Of a stretch of 64,000 bases of DNA, positions 27,053-36,693 are shown one piece after another. The stretch's first letter is position 1. The number at the start of each line of letters is the position of its first letter. Position numbers and translations under genes: made by a program. The notes below the pieces were generated by a model that saw only the letters and a list, made by a program, of their open reading frames with translations, was not told where the DNA came from and searched no databases. Origin of the DNA: Phaeospirillum tilakii (GTDB lineage Bacteria; Pseudomonadota; Alphaproteobacteria; Rhodospirillales; Magnetospirillaceae). The stretch is taken from the NCBI RefSeq assembly GCF_042683125.1, contig NZ_JBHUIY010000015.1, forward strand, positions 1 to 64,000, in the 5' to 3' direction.

Positions 27053-28645
27053 TCATTTTGCAAGCGTCGGCGGTTGCTCCGGCGCGGTTCCGGCGCAGGT
27101 GATCCCCATGGTGAAGATGGTTTCCTCCCCCACCTCGCAGCGATCGTCGAGGCGAAAGCCGGGAATCTCGCGCAGCGCGGTCGGCAACGCGAGGTGCGGC
27201 TGGCTGCCGCGCAGCACCAGACAGCGATAGCCGGCGAAGGCGGTGGCCGGGTCGAGCCGGTGGCCCCAGCGCATCAGCCCGCGCTTCCACCAAGTATGGT
27301 CGTTGATGAACCAGGCGTAGGTGTCGGGGGGCATGATCGCCTCCAGTTGCGCCGAATAGCGTCCCTGGGCGTTGAGGTCGCCGCGCAGCAGGGCGTAGGA
27401 GGGCGACGAGGCGGAATCGTAATCGATCCGGGCGCAGCCGGCGAAGCGGCCCATGTCGAACGCCTGGGTGGCGCGGGTCCAGCCGGCCAGCTCGTTGGTC
27501 TGGCGCGTCACCGCCGGCAGGGTGAGCCCCACCAGCGCCAGCCCCAGCGCGGCCCAGCCCCAGCGGTGGGCGGCGGCCGGGGCGGCGGCGGCTGAGCGCA
27601 GATGCAGCAGCGCCAGCGCCGGACCGGTCAGCAGCAGCGCCGGTTCGAGATAATGGGCCGCCGGCTGCTTGGCCACCAGCAGCACGGTGGCGATCTGGGC
27701 CAGCGCCAGCCCGGCCAGCAGCCGCGCCGACGGGTCGAACCGCCGGTGCCGCAGCGCCGCCGCCAGTACCGCCAGCGAGGCGACCAGGGTCAGGGTGAAG
27801 ATCAGCTTCGAGCCGAACAGGGCCAGCACGGCGCGGGGATAGCGGGCGGGGTCGATCACCGTCGCCGCGCCATCGCCATAGGCGCCGCTGTGCAGCACCA
27901 TCCGCCCGACCCAGTCGACCCAGATCCCGGCCGAGGGCCAGGCCGGCAGGGTGCAGAGCAGGAAGCCGCCGACACTCGCCAGCCCCAGCACCGCCAGCCG
28001 GCGGCGGTCGAGCAGGAACAGCGGGATCAGGCCGAAGGTCAGCGCCTGGAGCTTGCAGGCGATGGCGAAGCCGACGGCGAGGCCGAGCCGGGCCGCCGGG
28101 CCGTCGCGCCGGGCCGCCTCGGGCCGCAGCAGCGGCAGGACCGCCGCGATCACCAGCGCCCAGGCCAGGATCAGGAACGCCTCGGGCTTGGGGTGCAGGG
28201 CGAATTTGGGGATGATCATTGACAGCAGCGGCGCCGCCTGGGTCAGCAGCGCGGCGGCGAGGCTGCCGCTGGCCCGCCACACCGCCCAGCCCAGCCCGGC
28301 CAGCGCCAGCCCGAGCAGCGGATAGAGCAGCCCGGTGACCCGGGCCAGCGCGCCCTCGGGATCGGCCAGCACCGCCGCGACCAGATCGGCGGCGGGGGCC
28401 AACGGGTCCGACAGCCGCAGCACCAGGGCGACGAAGACCTGGATCGGGGTGCCGGGATGGCTGACGTCGGTGGGCGCCAGCCCCTCGATCAGGCGCAGCC
28501 CGTTCAGCAGGTAATAATAATCCGGATCGAGATTGAACACCTGCCACAGCGGGCCACTGGCGGCGCGCATCGCGAACAGGGTGGCGACCAGCGCCAGCGG
28601 CAGCGCCAGCAGCGCGGCCGGGCTCAGCCGACGGACAGGGTTCAT
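27053..28645 (-). CDS. Polytopic membrane protein, probable GT-C glycosyltransferase
   Basis: A 530-residue protein with about 10 membrane helices in the first ~400 residues and a soluble C-terminal domain. The first outer loop contains NLDPDYYYLLNGLRLIEG and VSHPGTPIQVF, which resembles ArnT/dolichyl-phosphate-mannose family (GT39-like) loops that hold acidic catalytic residues. The C-terminal part has IDYDSASSPSYALLRGDLN and HTWWKRGLMRWGH. It would transfer a sugar from a polyprenyl phosphate to a surface molecule. Its ATG overlaps the stop of a methyltransferase gene (ATGA), so they are coupled. The exact substrate cannot be told. Confidence 0.6.
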   Translation of the reverse strand: MNPVRRLSPAALLALPLALVATLFAMRAASGPLWQVFNLDPDYYYLLNGLRLIEGLAPTDVSHPGTPIQVFVALVLRLSDPLAPAADLVAAVLADPEGALARVTGLLYPLLGLALAGLGWAVWRASGSLAAALLTQAAPLLSMIIPKFALHPKPEAFLILAWALVIAAVLPLLRPEAARRDGPAARLGLAVGFAIACKLQALTFGLIPLFLLDRRRLAVLGLASVGGFLLCTLPAWPSAGIWVDWVGRMVLHSGAYGDGAATVIDPARYPRAVLALFGSKLIFTLTLVASLAVLAAALRHRRFDPSARLLAGLALAQIATVLLVAKQPAAHYLEPALLLTGPALALLHLRSAAAAPAAAHRWGWAALGLALVGLTLPAVTRQTNELAGWTRATQAFDMGRFAGCARIDYDSASSPSYALLRGDLNAQGRYSAQLEAIMPPDTYAWFINDHTWWKRGLMRWGHRLDPATAFAGYRCLVLRGSQPHLALPTALREIPGFRLDDRCEVGEETIFTMGITCAGTAPEQPPTLAK

Positions 28646-29337
28646 CGCCGGGGTTCCTCCGGGCGGGGGGTCAGGAAGGCGTAGAAATTGGCGGTCCAGA
28701 TCTCGGGCGGGGTCAGCAGCGCCCAGGACAGGAAACGGTGCAGCAGGGCGTCGGTCAGCCGGCGGCGGGGCGAGCCCTGGCGTTGCGGCCGCACCTCGGC
28801 GTCGAAGCCGGCGGCGTCGGCCAGCTGGCGCAGGGCGATCGGGGCGAAGGCGGTGCGGTGGGTCAGGTCGCCGAACTGATAGCCGAGCCCCCACGGACAG
28901 CCGGCATTGGGCACCTTGATCACCACTCTGCCGCCCGGGGCCAGTCTGTCCCGCGCCGCCCGCAGCAGCGCGCACCCGGCGGTGGGGGAGAAATGTTCCA
29001 GCACGTCGAGCAGGACGATGCGGTCGAAACTGCCGAGGTCGGGATCGCCCAGCAGCGCCAGCGCGTCGCCGCAGCGGAAATCGTCCCGCACCGCCGCGGG
29101 CAACACCTCGGCCAGGGCGGGATCCTGGTCGATGCCGACCCGGCGGTGGACCCCCTTGGCGGCGAGATAGGCGAGAAACGCCCCGGTGCCGCAGCCGAGT
29201 TCGAGGAAGGCCATCCCGCTGTCGCAGCCGGCGGGCCGCCAGATCTCGCGATCGAAGCGGCGAAGCTCCTTGCGGCCGATGGTCGGGCAGCGGTAGCGCT
29301 TGTGGCTGGCATAGCTGCGGTAGAAATCAGTGGGCAC
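28642..29337 (-). CDS. Class I SAM-dependent methyltransferase
   Basis: A 231-residue methyltransferase. The SAM-binding motif I is FLELGCGTGAFLAYLA and acidic motif II is VGIDQDPA. Later motifs include FDRIVLLDVLEHFSPTAG and LAPGGRVVIKVPNAG. The pattern fits the Ubi/ProtA-type methyltransferases common in surface polysaccharide or lipid genes. I chose the GTG at 29337 (then PTDFYRSYASHKRY) because AGGAACC precedes it; a TTG at 29400 gives a less natural N-terminus. It overlaps the putative glycosyltransferase downstream, suggesting modification of a sugar or lipid-linked substrate. Confidence 0.75.
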   Translation of the reverse strand: MPTDFYRSYASHKRYRCPTIGRKELRRFDREIWRPAGCDSGMAFLELGCGTGAFLAYLAAKGVHRRVGIDQDPALAEVLPAAVRDDFRCGDALALLGDPDLGSFDRIVLLDVLEHFSPTAGCALLRAARDRLAPGGRVVIKVPNAGCPWGLGYQFGDLTHRTAFAPIALRQLADAAGFDAEVRPQRQGSPRRRLTDALLHRFLSWALLTPPEIWTANFYAFLTPRPEEPRR

Positions 29338-29412
29338 GGAATGGTTCCTGTTGCGGGTCCTGACCCGGGCGGTGTAGCCGATTGCCCGGTCGGCCGGCAA
29401 GCCCTCCCCGGT

Positions 29413-29820
29413 TCACGAGGACGTCCGTTCCTGGCGCACATAGCTGGCGAGGCGGAGGTCGTCGCCGGCGGTGTGGAAGGCGAACCATTCGATCAGGAAC
29501 CCGACCAGATCACGGTCGCGCAGGCTGGCGACCGACAGCGAGCGGGTATAGCTGGCGAGGTCCTCCAGCAGCAATTGGTGGGTGCGGCGGTGGGGGATCA
29601 GGTCGGGGTAATCGACCTCGACCATCAGGCTCTCTTCGCTGAAGAAATGAAAATCGGCGTATTTGTACAGCTCGATCAGGTGACGCTGCACCCGTTCGAA
29701 CGGCCGCCCCTCGGTCAGGTCACGCTCGATCTGGAGAATCAGGTCGAGAAAGATCCGGTGTTCCCCGTCGATCCGGGGATGACCGATCTCGTAGGATGCT
29801 TTCCATACCGCTCGCACCAT
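29413..29820 (-). CDS. Bacteriohemerythrin
   Basis: A 135-residue single-domain hemerythrin that reversibly binds O2 at a di-iron site. All seven usual ligands can be seen: H21 (IDGEH), H58 and E62 (ADFHFFSEESLM), H77 and H81 (PHRRTHQLL), about H116 (WFAFHT) and about D121 (AGDDLR). The spacing is close to Methylococcus hemerythrin. Such proteins deliver O2 to oxidases or sense redox in motile bacteria. It is separate from the NO-linked hemerythrin at 6475 and lies between the methyltransferase and bcp. Confidence 0.92.
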   Translation of the reverse strand: MVRAVWKASYEIGHPRIDGEHRIFLDLILQIERDLTEGRPFERVQRHLIELYKYADFHFFSEESLMVEVDYPDLIPHRRTHQLLLEDLASYTRSLSVASLRDRDLVGFLIEWFAFHTAGDDLRLASYVRQERTSS

Positions 29821-29879
29821 CGGCGCTGGTTCCTCGTCGTGTTGCCGCGTCCCCGGGCGGGGACGCGGCGGATCCGGCT

Positions 29880-30338
29880 CTACCGGGTCGCTTCCTTCAG
29901 CACGGCGGCGACATGGCCGGGCACCTTGACCTTGCGCCAGACGGCGCGGATCGTCCCGTCGCCGCCGATCAGGAAGGTGGCGCGCTCGATGCCGAAATAT
30001 TTGCGCCCGTACATGCTCTTCTCGACCCATACCCCGTAGGCCTCGGTGACGGCGCCGTCACTGTCGGCGCCGAGCGGGAAGGGGAGATCGAGCTTGGCGC
30101 GGAACTTGGCATGGCTGGCGACCGAATCCCGCGACACGCCCACCACCTCGATCCCGGCCTGCCGAAAGGCGGGATAGGCATCGCGGAAGGCGGCGGCCTC
30201 GGCCGAGCAGCCCGAGGTGTTGTCCTTGGGATAGAAATACAGCACCAGCGTCCGGCCGGCGAAATCGGCGAGGCGGAGCGGTCCGTTCTCGCTGTCGAGG
30301 GTGAAATCGGGCGCGGGCTGGCCGGGCTCCAGGGTCAT
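29880..30338 (-). CDS. bcp: Bcp-type peroxiredoxin (1-Cys form)
   Basis: A 152-residue thiol peroxidase that reduces H2O2 and organic peroxides. The peroxidatic cysteine is C44 in YFYPKDNTSGCSAEAAAF. The resolving cysteine five residues later in E. coli Bcp is Ala here, and the protein has no other Cys, so it must be regenerated by an external thiol. Its ATG overlaps the glnE stop (ATGA), so it is co-translated with glnE. Confidence 0.93.
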   Translation of the reverse strand: MTLEPGQPAPDFTLDSENGPLRLADFAGRTLVLYFYPKDNTSGCSAEAAAFRDAYPAFRQAGIEVVGVSRDSVASHAKFRAKLDLPFPLGADSDGAVTEAYGVWVEKSMYGRKYFGIERATFLIGGDGTIRAVWRKVKVPGHVAAVLKEATR

Positions 30339-33307
30339 GGCGCGGTCTCCTCGGAGGTGGGGGGAAGCGTTTGCCCGGCCGGTGCGACGATCAGCCGCTC
30401 GAACACCGCCCGGGCGGCGTCGGCGCATTCCTCCATCCGATCGACCAGACTCTTGAAGTCGCCGACCCCGGCGGCGCTGACCAGCAGGCTCTTGAGGCCG
30501 GGCGGGGCGTTGCTTTCGTCGAAGCCGGCCGGCAGGGTCTGGCGCAGCACGGTCTGCACCGCTCCCCACAGCGCCAGCGCCTCATCGAGGGTCTGGGCGT
30601 CGCCGTCATCGAGCAATCCGGCGGAGCGGGCCCGGCTCAGCGCCTCGGCGGTGTTGGCGGCGAGGATGGCGGGATGGTCGGCGGCGTGGGCGAGCTGGAG
30701 GGTCTGGGCGATGAACTCGATGTCGACCAGCCCGCCCGGGCGGTATTTGACGTCCCAGCCGCTGGCCGGCTTGTGCGTCTGGGCGATCTTGTCGCGCATC
30801 GTTGCCACGTCGCGCAGCAAGGCGACCGGATCGCGCCGCCGGGTCAGGGTGTCGCGCCGCACCGCCTCGACCCGGGCGGTCAAGCCGGGGTCGCCCGCCA
30901 CCACCCGGGCCCGGGTCAGCGCCATGTGCTCCCAGGTCCAGGCCGCCTCGGCCTGATAGCGGCGGAACGCCTCCAGGCTGGAGGCGACCGGGCCGGAATG
31001 GCCGGACGGCCGGAGCCGCATATCGACCTCGTAGAGGATGCCCTCGCCGGTCTTGGCCGACAGCGCGTTGATCAGGCGCTGGGTGAAGCGGGCGAACCAC
31101 ACCGGTACCGCCAGCGCCTTGGCGCCGTCGGATTGCTCGGCGTCCTCGGGGGCGTCATAGACCAGGATCAGGTCGAGATCCGAGGTGGCCGACATCTCGC
31201 GCCCGCCGGCCTTGCCCATCGCCAGCAGCACCCAGGCCCCGCCCGGCACCGTGCCGTGGGCCTGGGCGAACTCGGCCTCGACCCGGGGGGCGAGGGTCGC
31301 CAGCACCGCCTCGGCCAGATCGGACAGGGCGCGGCTGGCTTCGGCCGGGCCGATCACCCCGCGCAGGGTCAGCACCCCGATCTGGAACTTGCGGTCGTTG
31401 GTCCAGCGGCGGGCGAGATCGAGCAATTGCTGGAAATCGTCGGCGCGGTCGAGGGCGCGGTCCAGTTCGGCGGCGAGGGCGTCGCGGCCGGGCGGCGGGG
31501 CGAAGAAGCCGGCCTGGAGCACCGCGTCGAGCAGCACCGGATGGCGGGCGAGATGGGCGGCCAGCAGCGGGGCGTCGCCCATGATCTCCGCCACCAGATC
31601 GAGCAGGGTCGGGTTGGCGTGGAACAGCGAGAACAACGCCACCCCGGCCGGCAGCCCGCGCAGGAACTCGTCGAAGCGCAGGAAGGCCTGATCCGGGGCG
31701 GCGGTGTCGGCCAGCGCGGCGAGCAGGGTCGGCGTCAGCTCGGTCAGCAATTCGCGCGCCCGGGTCGAGCGGGTGGCACGCACCCGGCCGTGATGCCAGC
31801 CGCGAATCGTCTCGCACAGCACCGCCGGATGGGCGAAGCCCATCTCGCCCAGGGTGTGGAGGGTCTCGGGATCGTCCTCGCCACCGGTGAACACCAGATC
31901 GCCGCGCGGGGCCAAGGCCGGGGCGTCCTCGAACAAGGCGGCGTAATGGGTCTCGACGGTGTGGAGGGTGGCGAGCAGCGCGGCGCTGAACGAGTCGACG
32001 TCGGGATGGCCGAGAAAGGCGGCGAGCTGGGCCAGCCGCTCGGGATCGTTCGGCAGGGTCTGGGTCTGCTTGTCCTCGATCATCTGGAGGCGGTGTTCGA
32101 TCCGCCGCAGCTCGCGATAGGCTTCGGTCAGGGTTTCGGCCACCGCCGGCGCGACATGGCCGGCGCGGGCCAGGGCGGCCAGGGCGGCGACGGTGCCGGA
32201 TTCGCGCAGTTCCGGCTGGCGGCCGCCCCAGATCAGCTGCTGGGTCTGGGCGAAGAACTCGATTTCGCGGATGCCGCCGCGCCCCAGCTTGATGTTGTGG
32301 CCGGCGACGGCGATGGTGCGGCCGCCCTTGTGGGCGTTGATCTGGCGCTTGATCGAATGGATGTCGGCGATGGCGGCGAAATCGAGCGACTTGCGCCAGA
32401 TGAACGGGCGCAGGAACTTGAGGAAGGCGCTTCCGGTGTCGGGGTCGCCCGCCACCTGCCGGGCCTTGATCATCGCCGCCCGTTCCCAGTTCTGGCCGAA
32501 GCTCTCGTAATAGGTCTCGGCGGCGATGATCGACACCGCCGCCGGGGTCGAGCCGGGATCGGGGCGCAGGCGCAGGTCGGTGCGGAAGACGTAGCCGTCG
32601 CCGGAATGGCTTTCCAGCACCCGGCACAGGTCGCGGGTCAGCGCCACCATGAATTCCGGCACGCTCTTGGTGCCGCGATACTCGATCTTTTCGTGGTCAT
32701 AGAACACGATCAGGTCGATGTCGCTCGAATAGTTCAGTTCGTGGGCGCCGAGCTTGCCCATCCCCAGCACGACGATGCCGGAGGCGCGGCCGGGCGACTC
32801 GCCCGCCGGCAGCACGATGTCGCCCTTGAGGGCGGCGCGGCGCAGCAGGGTGTCGAGGGTCAGGGCGATCGCGGTGTCGGCATAGCGCGACAGGGCGCCG
32901 GTCACCTGCTCCAGCGTCCAGGCCCCGGACAGGTCGGCCAGCGCGGTCAGCAGGGCGACGAAGCGCTTGCCGACCCGCAGCGGCTTCATCAGCGCGGCCG
33001 GGTCGTCGCAGGTGCCGATCTCGGCCTGCAACTGCTCCAGCAGGTCGGCGAAGGCCTCGTCGGGGCCGACCTCGAGCAGCCAGGCGACATAAGGCGGCTC
33101 GGCCTCGAGGCAGCGGGTCAGGAACGGACTGTTGGCGAACACCCCGTCGAGCAGCCGGCCATAGAGGGGATGGTCGGGCAGCTCGGTCAGCCCCTGGGCG
33201 GATTCGCCGAACAGCGACACCGCCTGACGCCAGCGGTCGCGGCCCAGCGACAGACGGAACGGATCTGCCACACGTGGCAGCAAAGCGCTGACGACCGGAA
33301 AACCCAC
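30335..33307 (-). CDS. glnE: Bifunctional glutamine synthetase adenylyltransferase/deadenylase
   Basis: A 990-residue enzyme that adds AMP to, and removes it from, glutamine synthetase in response to PII and glutamine. Both nucleotidyltransferase halves are intact. The N-terminal deadenylase has GMGKLGAHELNYSSDIDLIV, and the C-terminal adenylylase has AMGKAGGREMSATSDLDLIL. A GlnD-PII-uridylyltransferase-like helical domain follows each. The start is a GTG with GGAGGG seven bases upstream. It is divergent from the YhdP-like gene and overlaps bcp at its end. Confidence 0.96.
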   Translation of the reverse strand: MGFPVVSALLPRVADPFRLSLGRDRWRQAVSLFGESAQGLTELPDHPLYGRLLDGVFANSPFLTRCLEAEPPYVAWLLEVGPDEAFADLLEQLQAEIGTCDDPAALMKPLRVGKRFVALLTALADLSGAWTLEQVTGALSRYADTAIALTLDTLLRRAALKGDIVLPAGESPGRASGIVVLGMGKLGAHELNYSSDIDLIVFYDHEKIEYRGTKSVPEFMVALTRDLCRVLESHSGDGYVFRTDLRLRPDPGSTPAAVSIIAAETYYESFGQNWERAAMIKARQVAGDPDTGSAFLKFLRPFIWRKSLDFAAIADIHSIKRQINAHKGGRTIAVAGHNIKLGRGGIREIEFFAQTQQLIWGGRQPELRESGTVAALAALARAGHVAPAVAETLTEAYRELRRIEHRLQMIEDKQTQTLPNDPERLAQLAAFLGHPDVDSFSAALLATLHTVETHYAALFEDAPALAPRGDLVFTGGEDDPETLHTLGEMGFAHPAVLCETIRGWHHGRVRATRSTRARELLTELTPTLLAALADTAAPDQAFLRFDEFLRGLPAGVALFSLFHANPTLLDLVAEIMGDAPLLAAHLARHPVLLDAVLQAGFFAPPPGRDALAAELDRALDRADDFQQLLDLARRWTNDRKFQIGVLTLRGVIGPAEASRALSDLAEAVLATLAPRVEAEFAQAHGTVPGGAWVLLAMGKAGGREMSATSDLDLILVYDAPEDAEQSDGAKALAVPVWFARFTQRLINALSAKTGEGILYEVDMRLRPSGHSGPVASSLEAFRRYQAEAAWTWEHMALTRARVVAGDPGLTARVEAVRRDTLTRRRDPVALLRDVATMRDKIAQTHKPASGWDVKYRPGGLVDIEFIAQTLQLAHAADHPAILAANTAEALSRARSAGLLDDGDAQTLDEALALWGAVQTVLRQTLPAGFDESNAPPGLKSLLVSAAGVGDFKSLVDRMEECADAARAVFERLIVAPAGQTLPPTSEETAP

Positions 33308-33434
33308 CTTGTGTCCCTCCCGACGCTATGGTTGCTTCACACTGCGAAATGCGGACCGGGGGGTCAAGCCCTACCGCCCCGGGCGGGGCGGGGCGCGGCG
33401 GGATCGGGACAGAACGGAAAGGGCCGGGCTTTTG

Positions 33435-36400
33435 GTGCATGATGCCGTCGGGGTATTGTTCCGGGTGCTGTGGGGCTCGCTGCTGCTGCTGGTGGTGGCG
33501 GTGCCGCTGCTGGCATGGCGGCTCGAGCGGGAGCCGATCGGACTCGACGCGCTGACGCCGATGATCGAGCGGGCGCTGTCCGACGAGCGTTCCGGGCTGC
33601 GGGTCACCCTGGGCCGCACCGTGCTGACGGCGGGCGAGGGGGCCCGGCTGCTCGATTTCCACGCCTTCGACCTTGCCGCCTATGGCCCAGACGGCGACCA
33701 GCCGATCCTGACCGTGCCCGACGTCTCGTTCAGCCTCAATTTCCGCGCCCTGCTGGCCGGGCGGATCGCGCCCGACACCATCAGCCTGACCGGGGTGCGG
33801 CTGGCGCTGGTGCGCGAGGCGGGCGGGCGGGTGCGGCTCGGCATCAATGGCGGCGGGGCGGAACCGACTCCGGCTTCCGGCGCGGTGGGCGACCTGATCC
33901 GCGATGCGCTGCTGGGCGAGCCCGACCCGGCCAAGCCGGGCCGCACCCTCAACGCCTTCACCATTACCCGGGCGATGGTGACGATCGAGGATCGCGGCCT
34001 CGGCCGCTCCTGGCAGGTGCCGGAAGCCGACCTGACCTTCCGCCGGGTCGAGGCCGGCCTGACCGCCAGCGGCCGCCTGCGACTGGAGATCGAGTCCGAC
34101 CGGGTCGATCTCGCCCTCGACGCCGATTACCACAAGGGCGACGGCAGCCTGGGTCTGGCCGCCCGGGTGGCCGGGCTGCGGCCGGCCCGGCTGGCCGGGC
34201 TCGATCCGGCGCTGGCCGGGCTCGCCGCCGCCGACCTGCCGGTATCGGGCGCGGCGCGGGCGCGGCTGGCCGCCGACGGCCGGCTCGACCGGCTCGATCT
34301 CGACCTCGCCGCCGGGGCAGGGCGGCTGGTGCTGCCGGCGCCGCTGGCCGGCACCCTGCCGCTGACGGCGGCGGTGGTGAAGGGATCCTATCAGCGCGAG
34401 CGCGACCGGCTCGACCTCAGTGAATTCCGGGTCGAGTTCGGCGGGCCCGCCCTGACCGCCAGCGGCGCGGTCGAGGGGCTGCTGGGCGGTGGGGCGGTGC
34501 GGCTCGAGGCCGCGCTGCGCGACGTGCCGGTCGATCGTCTGGGCGAATTGTGGCCGCAGGGACTGGCCCAGAACGCCCGCGACTGGGTGGTGTCCAATCT
34601 GTCGAAGGGGATGGCGCGCGAGGCGACGCTGGCGCTGGCCGGCCGGCTGCCGCCCGGGGGCGATCCGGCCGGACTGACGCTGACCCGGCTGGGCGGGACC
34701 ATCCGCGCCGATGGCGTCACCGTCGATTACCTGCACCCGATGCCGCTGGCGCGCGGGGTCAAGGCCGAGGTCACCTACGACGCCCACAGCATGCGGATCG
34801 TCCTGCGCGAGGGCGAGGCGCCCGGCCTGCGCCTGCGGGGGGGCGAGGTGCTGTTCACCGGGCTTGATCAGGTCGATCAGTTCGCCGAGATCACCCTTGA
34901 TCTCGGCGGACCGCTCGCCGCCGCGCTGCGGCTGCTCGACAGCCCGCCGCTGCGCTACGCCCAGGCGCTGGGGATCGATCCCGGCCGGGTCGGCGGCGAC
35001 ACCACCACCCGGGTCGGCTTCAAGTTCCCGCTGTTGCAGGCGCTGCGGCTCGACGACCTCGACATCCATGCCGAGGCGTCGGTCAAGGGGCTGATGCTGC
35101 CCAAGGTGGCGCTGGGGCAGGACATCGAGGGCGGCCAGCTCGATCTGACCGTCGATGCCAAGGGGCTGGACGCGGTCGGTTCGGTGGTGCTGGGGGGCGT
35201 GCCGGCCAGCCTGTCCTGGCGCGAGAATTTCGCCGCCAGGGGGGCGCCGTTCCGCAGCCGCTATCACATCAAGGCGGCCCAACTGGGCGAGGAGCAGCGG
35301 CGGCGGTTCGGGCTCGATGCCGCGCCGTTCGTCGCCCCGCTGCTGGCCGGGCCGGTCGGGGCCGATGTCACCGTCAGCCTGGGCGATGGGGGGAAGGGCG
35401 AGATCGCCGCCCGGCTCGACCTTGCCCCGGCGCGGATGGCGCTGGCCCCGCTCGGCTGGAGCAAGGAGGAGGGCAAGCCCGGCAGCGCCGAGGTCGAGGT
35501 CCGGCTGGAGCGGCGCCAACTGGCGGCCGTGCCGCATTTCGCGGTCCAGTCGGCCGGGCTCGACGTGCGCGGCACGGTCGGGTTCGACGGCGAGGGCGCG
35601 GCGCGGCGGATCGAGTTCACCCGGCTGGCGGTCGGGCGCAGCGAGGGCGGCGGGGTGCTGACGCTGCCGCCCGGCGGCGGGCTCGATTTCAGCTTCAGCG
35701 GCGCCAGCCTCGACCTCGCCCCCGCGCTGGCCGACAAGAGCGAGGACGGCCAGGACAAGGATCACGGTCCGCCGCTGACGCTGTCGGCCCATGCCCGGCG
35801 GCTGTGGGTGTCGGAGATGGGGGCGCTCGGCGACGCCAGCCTGTCGGTCCGGCGCGAGGGGGGGGATTTCCGCAGCCTCGCGCTGCAAGGCGGGCTGGAG
35901 GGCGGCCACAAGCTGTCGGTCACCATCGCCGGCGATGCCGCCTCGCGGCGCAGCCTCGCGGTCCATTCCGACGATGCCGGCGCGGTGGCCCGCGCCTTCG
36001 ATCTCTATCCCGATCTGGTCGGCGGCGAGCTGACCGTCAGCGGGGCCTATGACGATTCCGTTCCCGGCCATCCCCTGACCGGCCGGCTCAAGGTGACCGA
36101 TTATCAGGTGCGCAACGCTCCGGCGCTGGCCCGGCTGCTGACGGTGGCGGCGCTGACCGGGGTGCTCGACCTGCTGCGGGGCGAGGGGGTCAGCTTTTCG
36201 GCGCTGGAGGCCCCGTTCGTGTCGAAGGGCGGTCTGCTGGAGCTGAAGGACGCCCGCGCCTGGGGGCCGGCGCTGGGGATCACCGCCAAGGGCCAGATCG
36301 ACCTCGACCGCTCCCGCCTCGCCATCGAGGGAACGGTGGTGCCGGCCTACGTGCTCAACAGCGCGCTGGGCCAGATTCCGCTGCTGGGCTGGCTGGTGAC

Positions 36401-36569
36401 CGGCGGCGAGGAGGGCGGCGGGGTGATCGCCTTCCGCTACACGATGAAGGGGCCGGCCGACGACCCGTCGGTGACGGTCAATCCGCTGTCGGCGCTGACC
36501 CCGGGCTTCCTGCGTCGGCTGTTCAATCTGTTCGACGACGGCAGCGGCACCGAGGCCCGTCCCCGCTGA
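33435..36569 (+). CDS. YhdP-like (AsmA/DUF3971) envelope protein
   Basis: A protein of about 1044 residues. One N-terminal membrane helix (VLWGSLLLLVVAVPLLAW) anchors a long periplasmic beta-rich region with DUF3971 features and an AsmA-like C-terminus (RNAPALARLLTVAALTGVLD, ALGIT.KGQIDLDRSRLAIE, NPLSALTPGFLRRLF). YhdP/AsmA proteins form channels that move phospholipid between the inner and outer membranes. The start is uncertain: I chose GTG at 33435, just before the helix, because the preceding codons (33309-33434) are low-complexity and overlap the promoter gap with glnE. It is convergent with cobJ. Confidence 0.8.
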   Translation: MHDAVGVLFRVLWGSLLLLVVAVPLLAWRLEREPIGLDALTPMIERALSDERSGLRVTLGRTVLTAGEGARLLDFHAFDLAAYGPDGDQPILTVPDVSFSLNFRALLAGRIAPDTISLTGVRLALVREAGGRVRLGINGGGAEPTPASGAVGDLIRDALLGEPDPAKPGRTLNAFTITRAMVTIEDRGLGRSWQVPEADLTFRRVEAGLTASGRLRLEIESDRVDLALDADYHKGDGSLGLAARVAGLRPARLAGLDPALAGLAAADLPVSGAARARLAADGRLDRLDLDLAAGAGRLVLPAPLAGTLPLTAAVVKGSYQRERDRLDLSEFRVEFGGPALTASGAVEGLLGGGAVRLEAALRDVPVDRLGELWPQGLAQNARDWVVSNLSKGMAREATLALAGRLPPGGDPAGLTLTRLGGTIRADGVTVDYLHPMPLARGVKAEVTYDAHSMRIVLREGEAPGLRLRGGEVLFTGLDQVDQFAEITLDLGGPLAAALRLLDSPPLRYAQALGIDPGRVGGDTTTRVGFKFPLLQALRLDDLDIHAEASVKGLMLPKVALGQDIEGGQLDLTVDAKGLDAVGSVVLGGVPASLSWRENFAARGAPFRSRYHIKAAQLGEEQRRRFGLDAAPFVAPLLAGPVGADVTVSLGDGGKGEIAARLDLAPARMALAPLGWSKEEGKPGSAEVEVRLERRQLAAVPHFAVQSAGLDVRGTVGFDGEGAARRIEFTRLAVGRSEGGGVLTLPPGGGLDFSFSGASLDLAPALADKSEDGQDKDHGPPLTLSAHARRLWVSEMGALGDASLSVRREGGDFRSLALQGGLEGGHKLSVTIAGDAASRRSLAVHSDDAGAVARAFDLYPDLVGGELTVSGAYDDSVPGHPLTGRLKVTDYQVRNAPALARLLTVAALTGVLDLLRGEGVSFSALEAPFVSKGGLLELKDARAWGPALGITAKGQIDLDRSRLAIEGTVVPAYVLNSALGQIPLLGWLVTGGEEGGGVIAFRYTMKGPADDPSVTVNPLSALTPGFLRRLFNLFDDGSGTEARPR

Positions 36570-36586
36570 CCCCGGTGCCGGCCTTT

Positions 36587-36693
36587 CGTGGGCTCTGCCC
36601 ACACCCGCCAAGGGCCGCAAGGCCCTTGGAACCCATTAATGGTCGGGCACGGAAAGGCCGGTCAGCTTGGGCGCGGGCAGAGCCCGCGTCTTT
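36587..36693. repeat. Intergenic repeat with terminator-like end, copy D
   Basis: CGTGGGCTCTGCCC and CACACCCGCCAAGGGCC form the left unit. The right end is GCGGGC-AGA-GCCCGC (36673-36687) followed by GTCTTTT, which is a plausible rho-independent terminator for the + strand gene. The copy sits between the convergent YhdP-like gene and cobJ. Confidence 0.75.
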
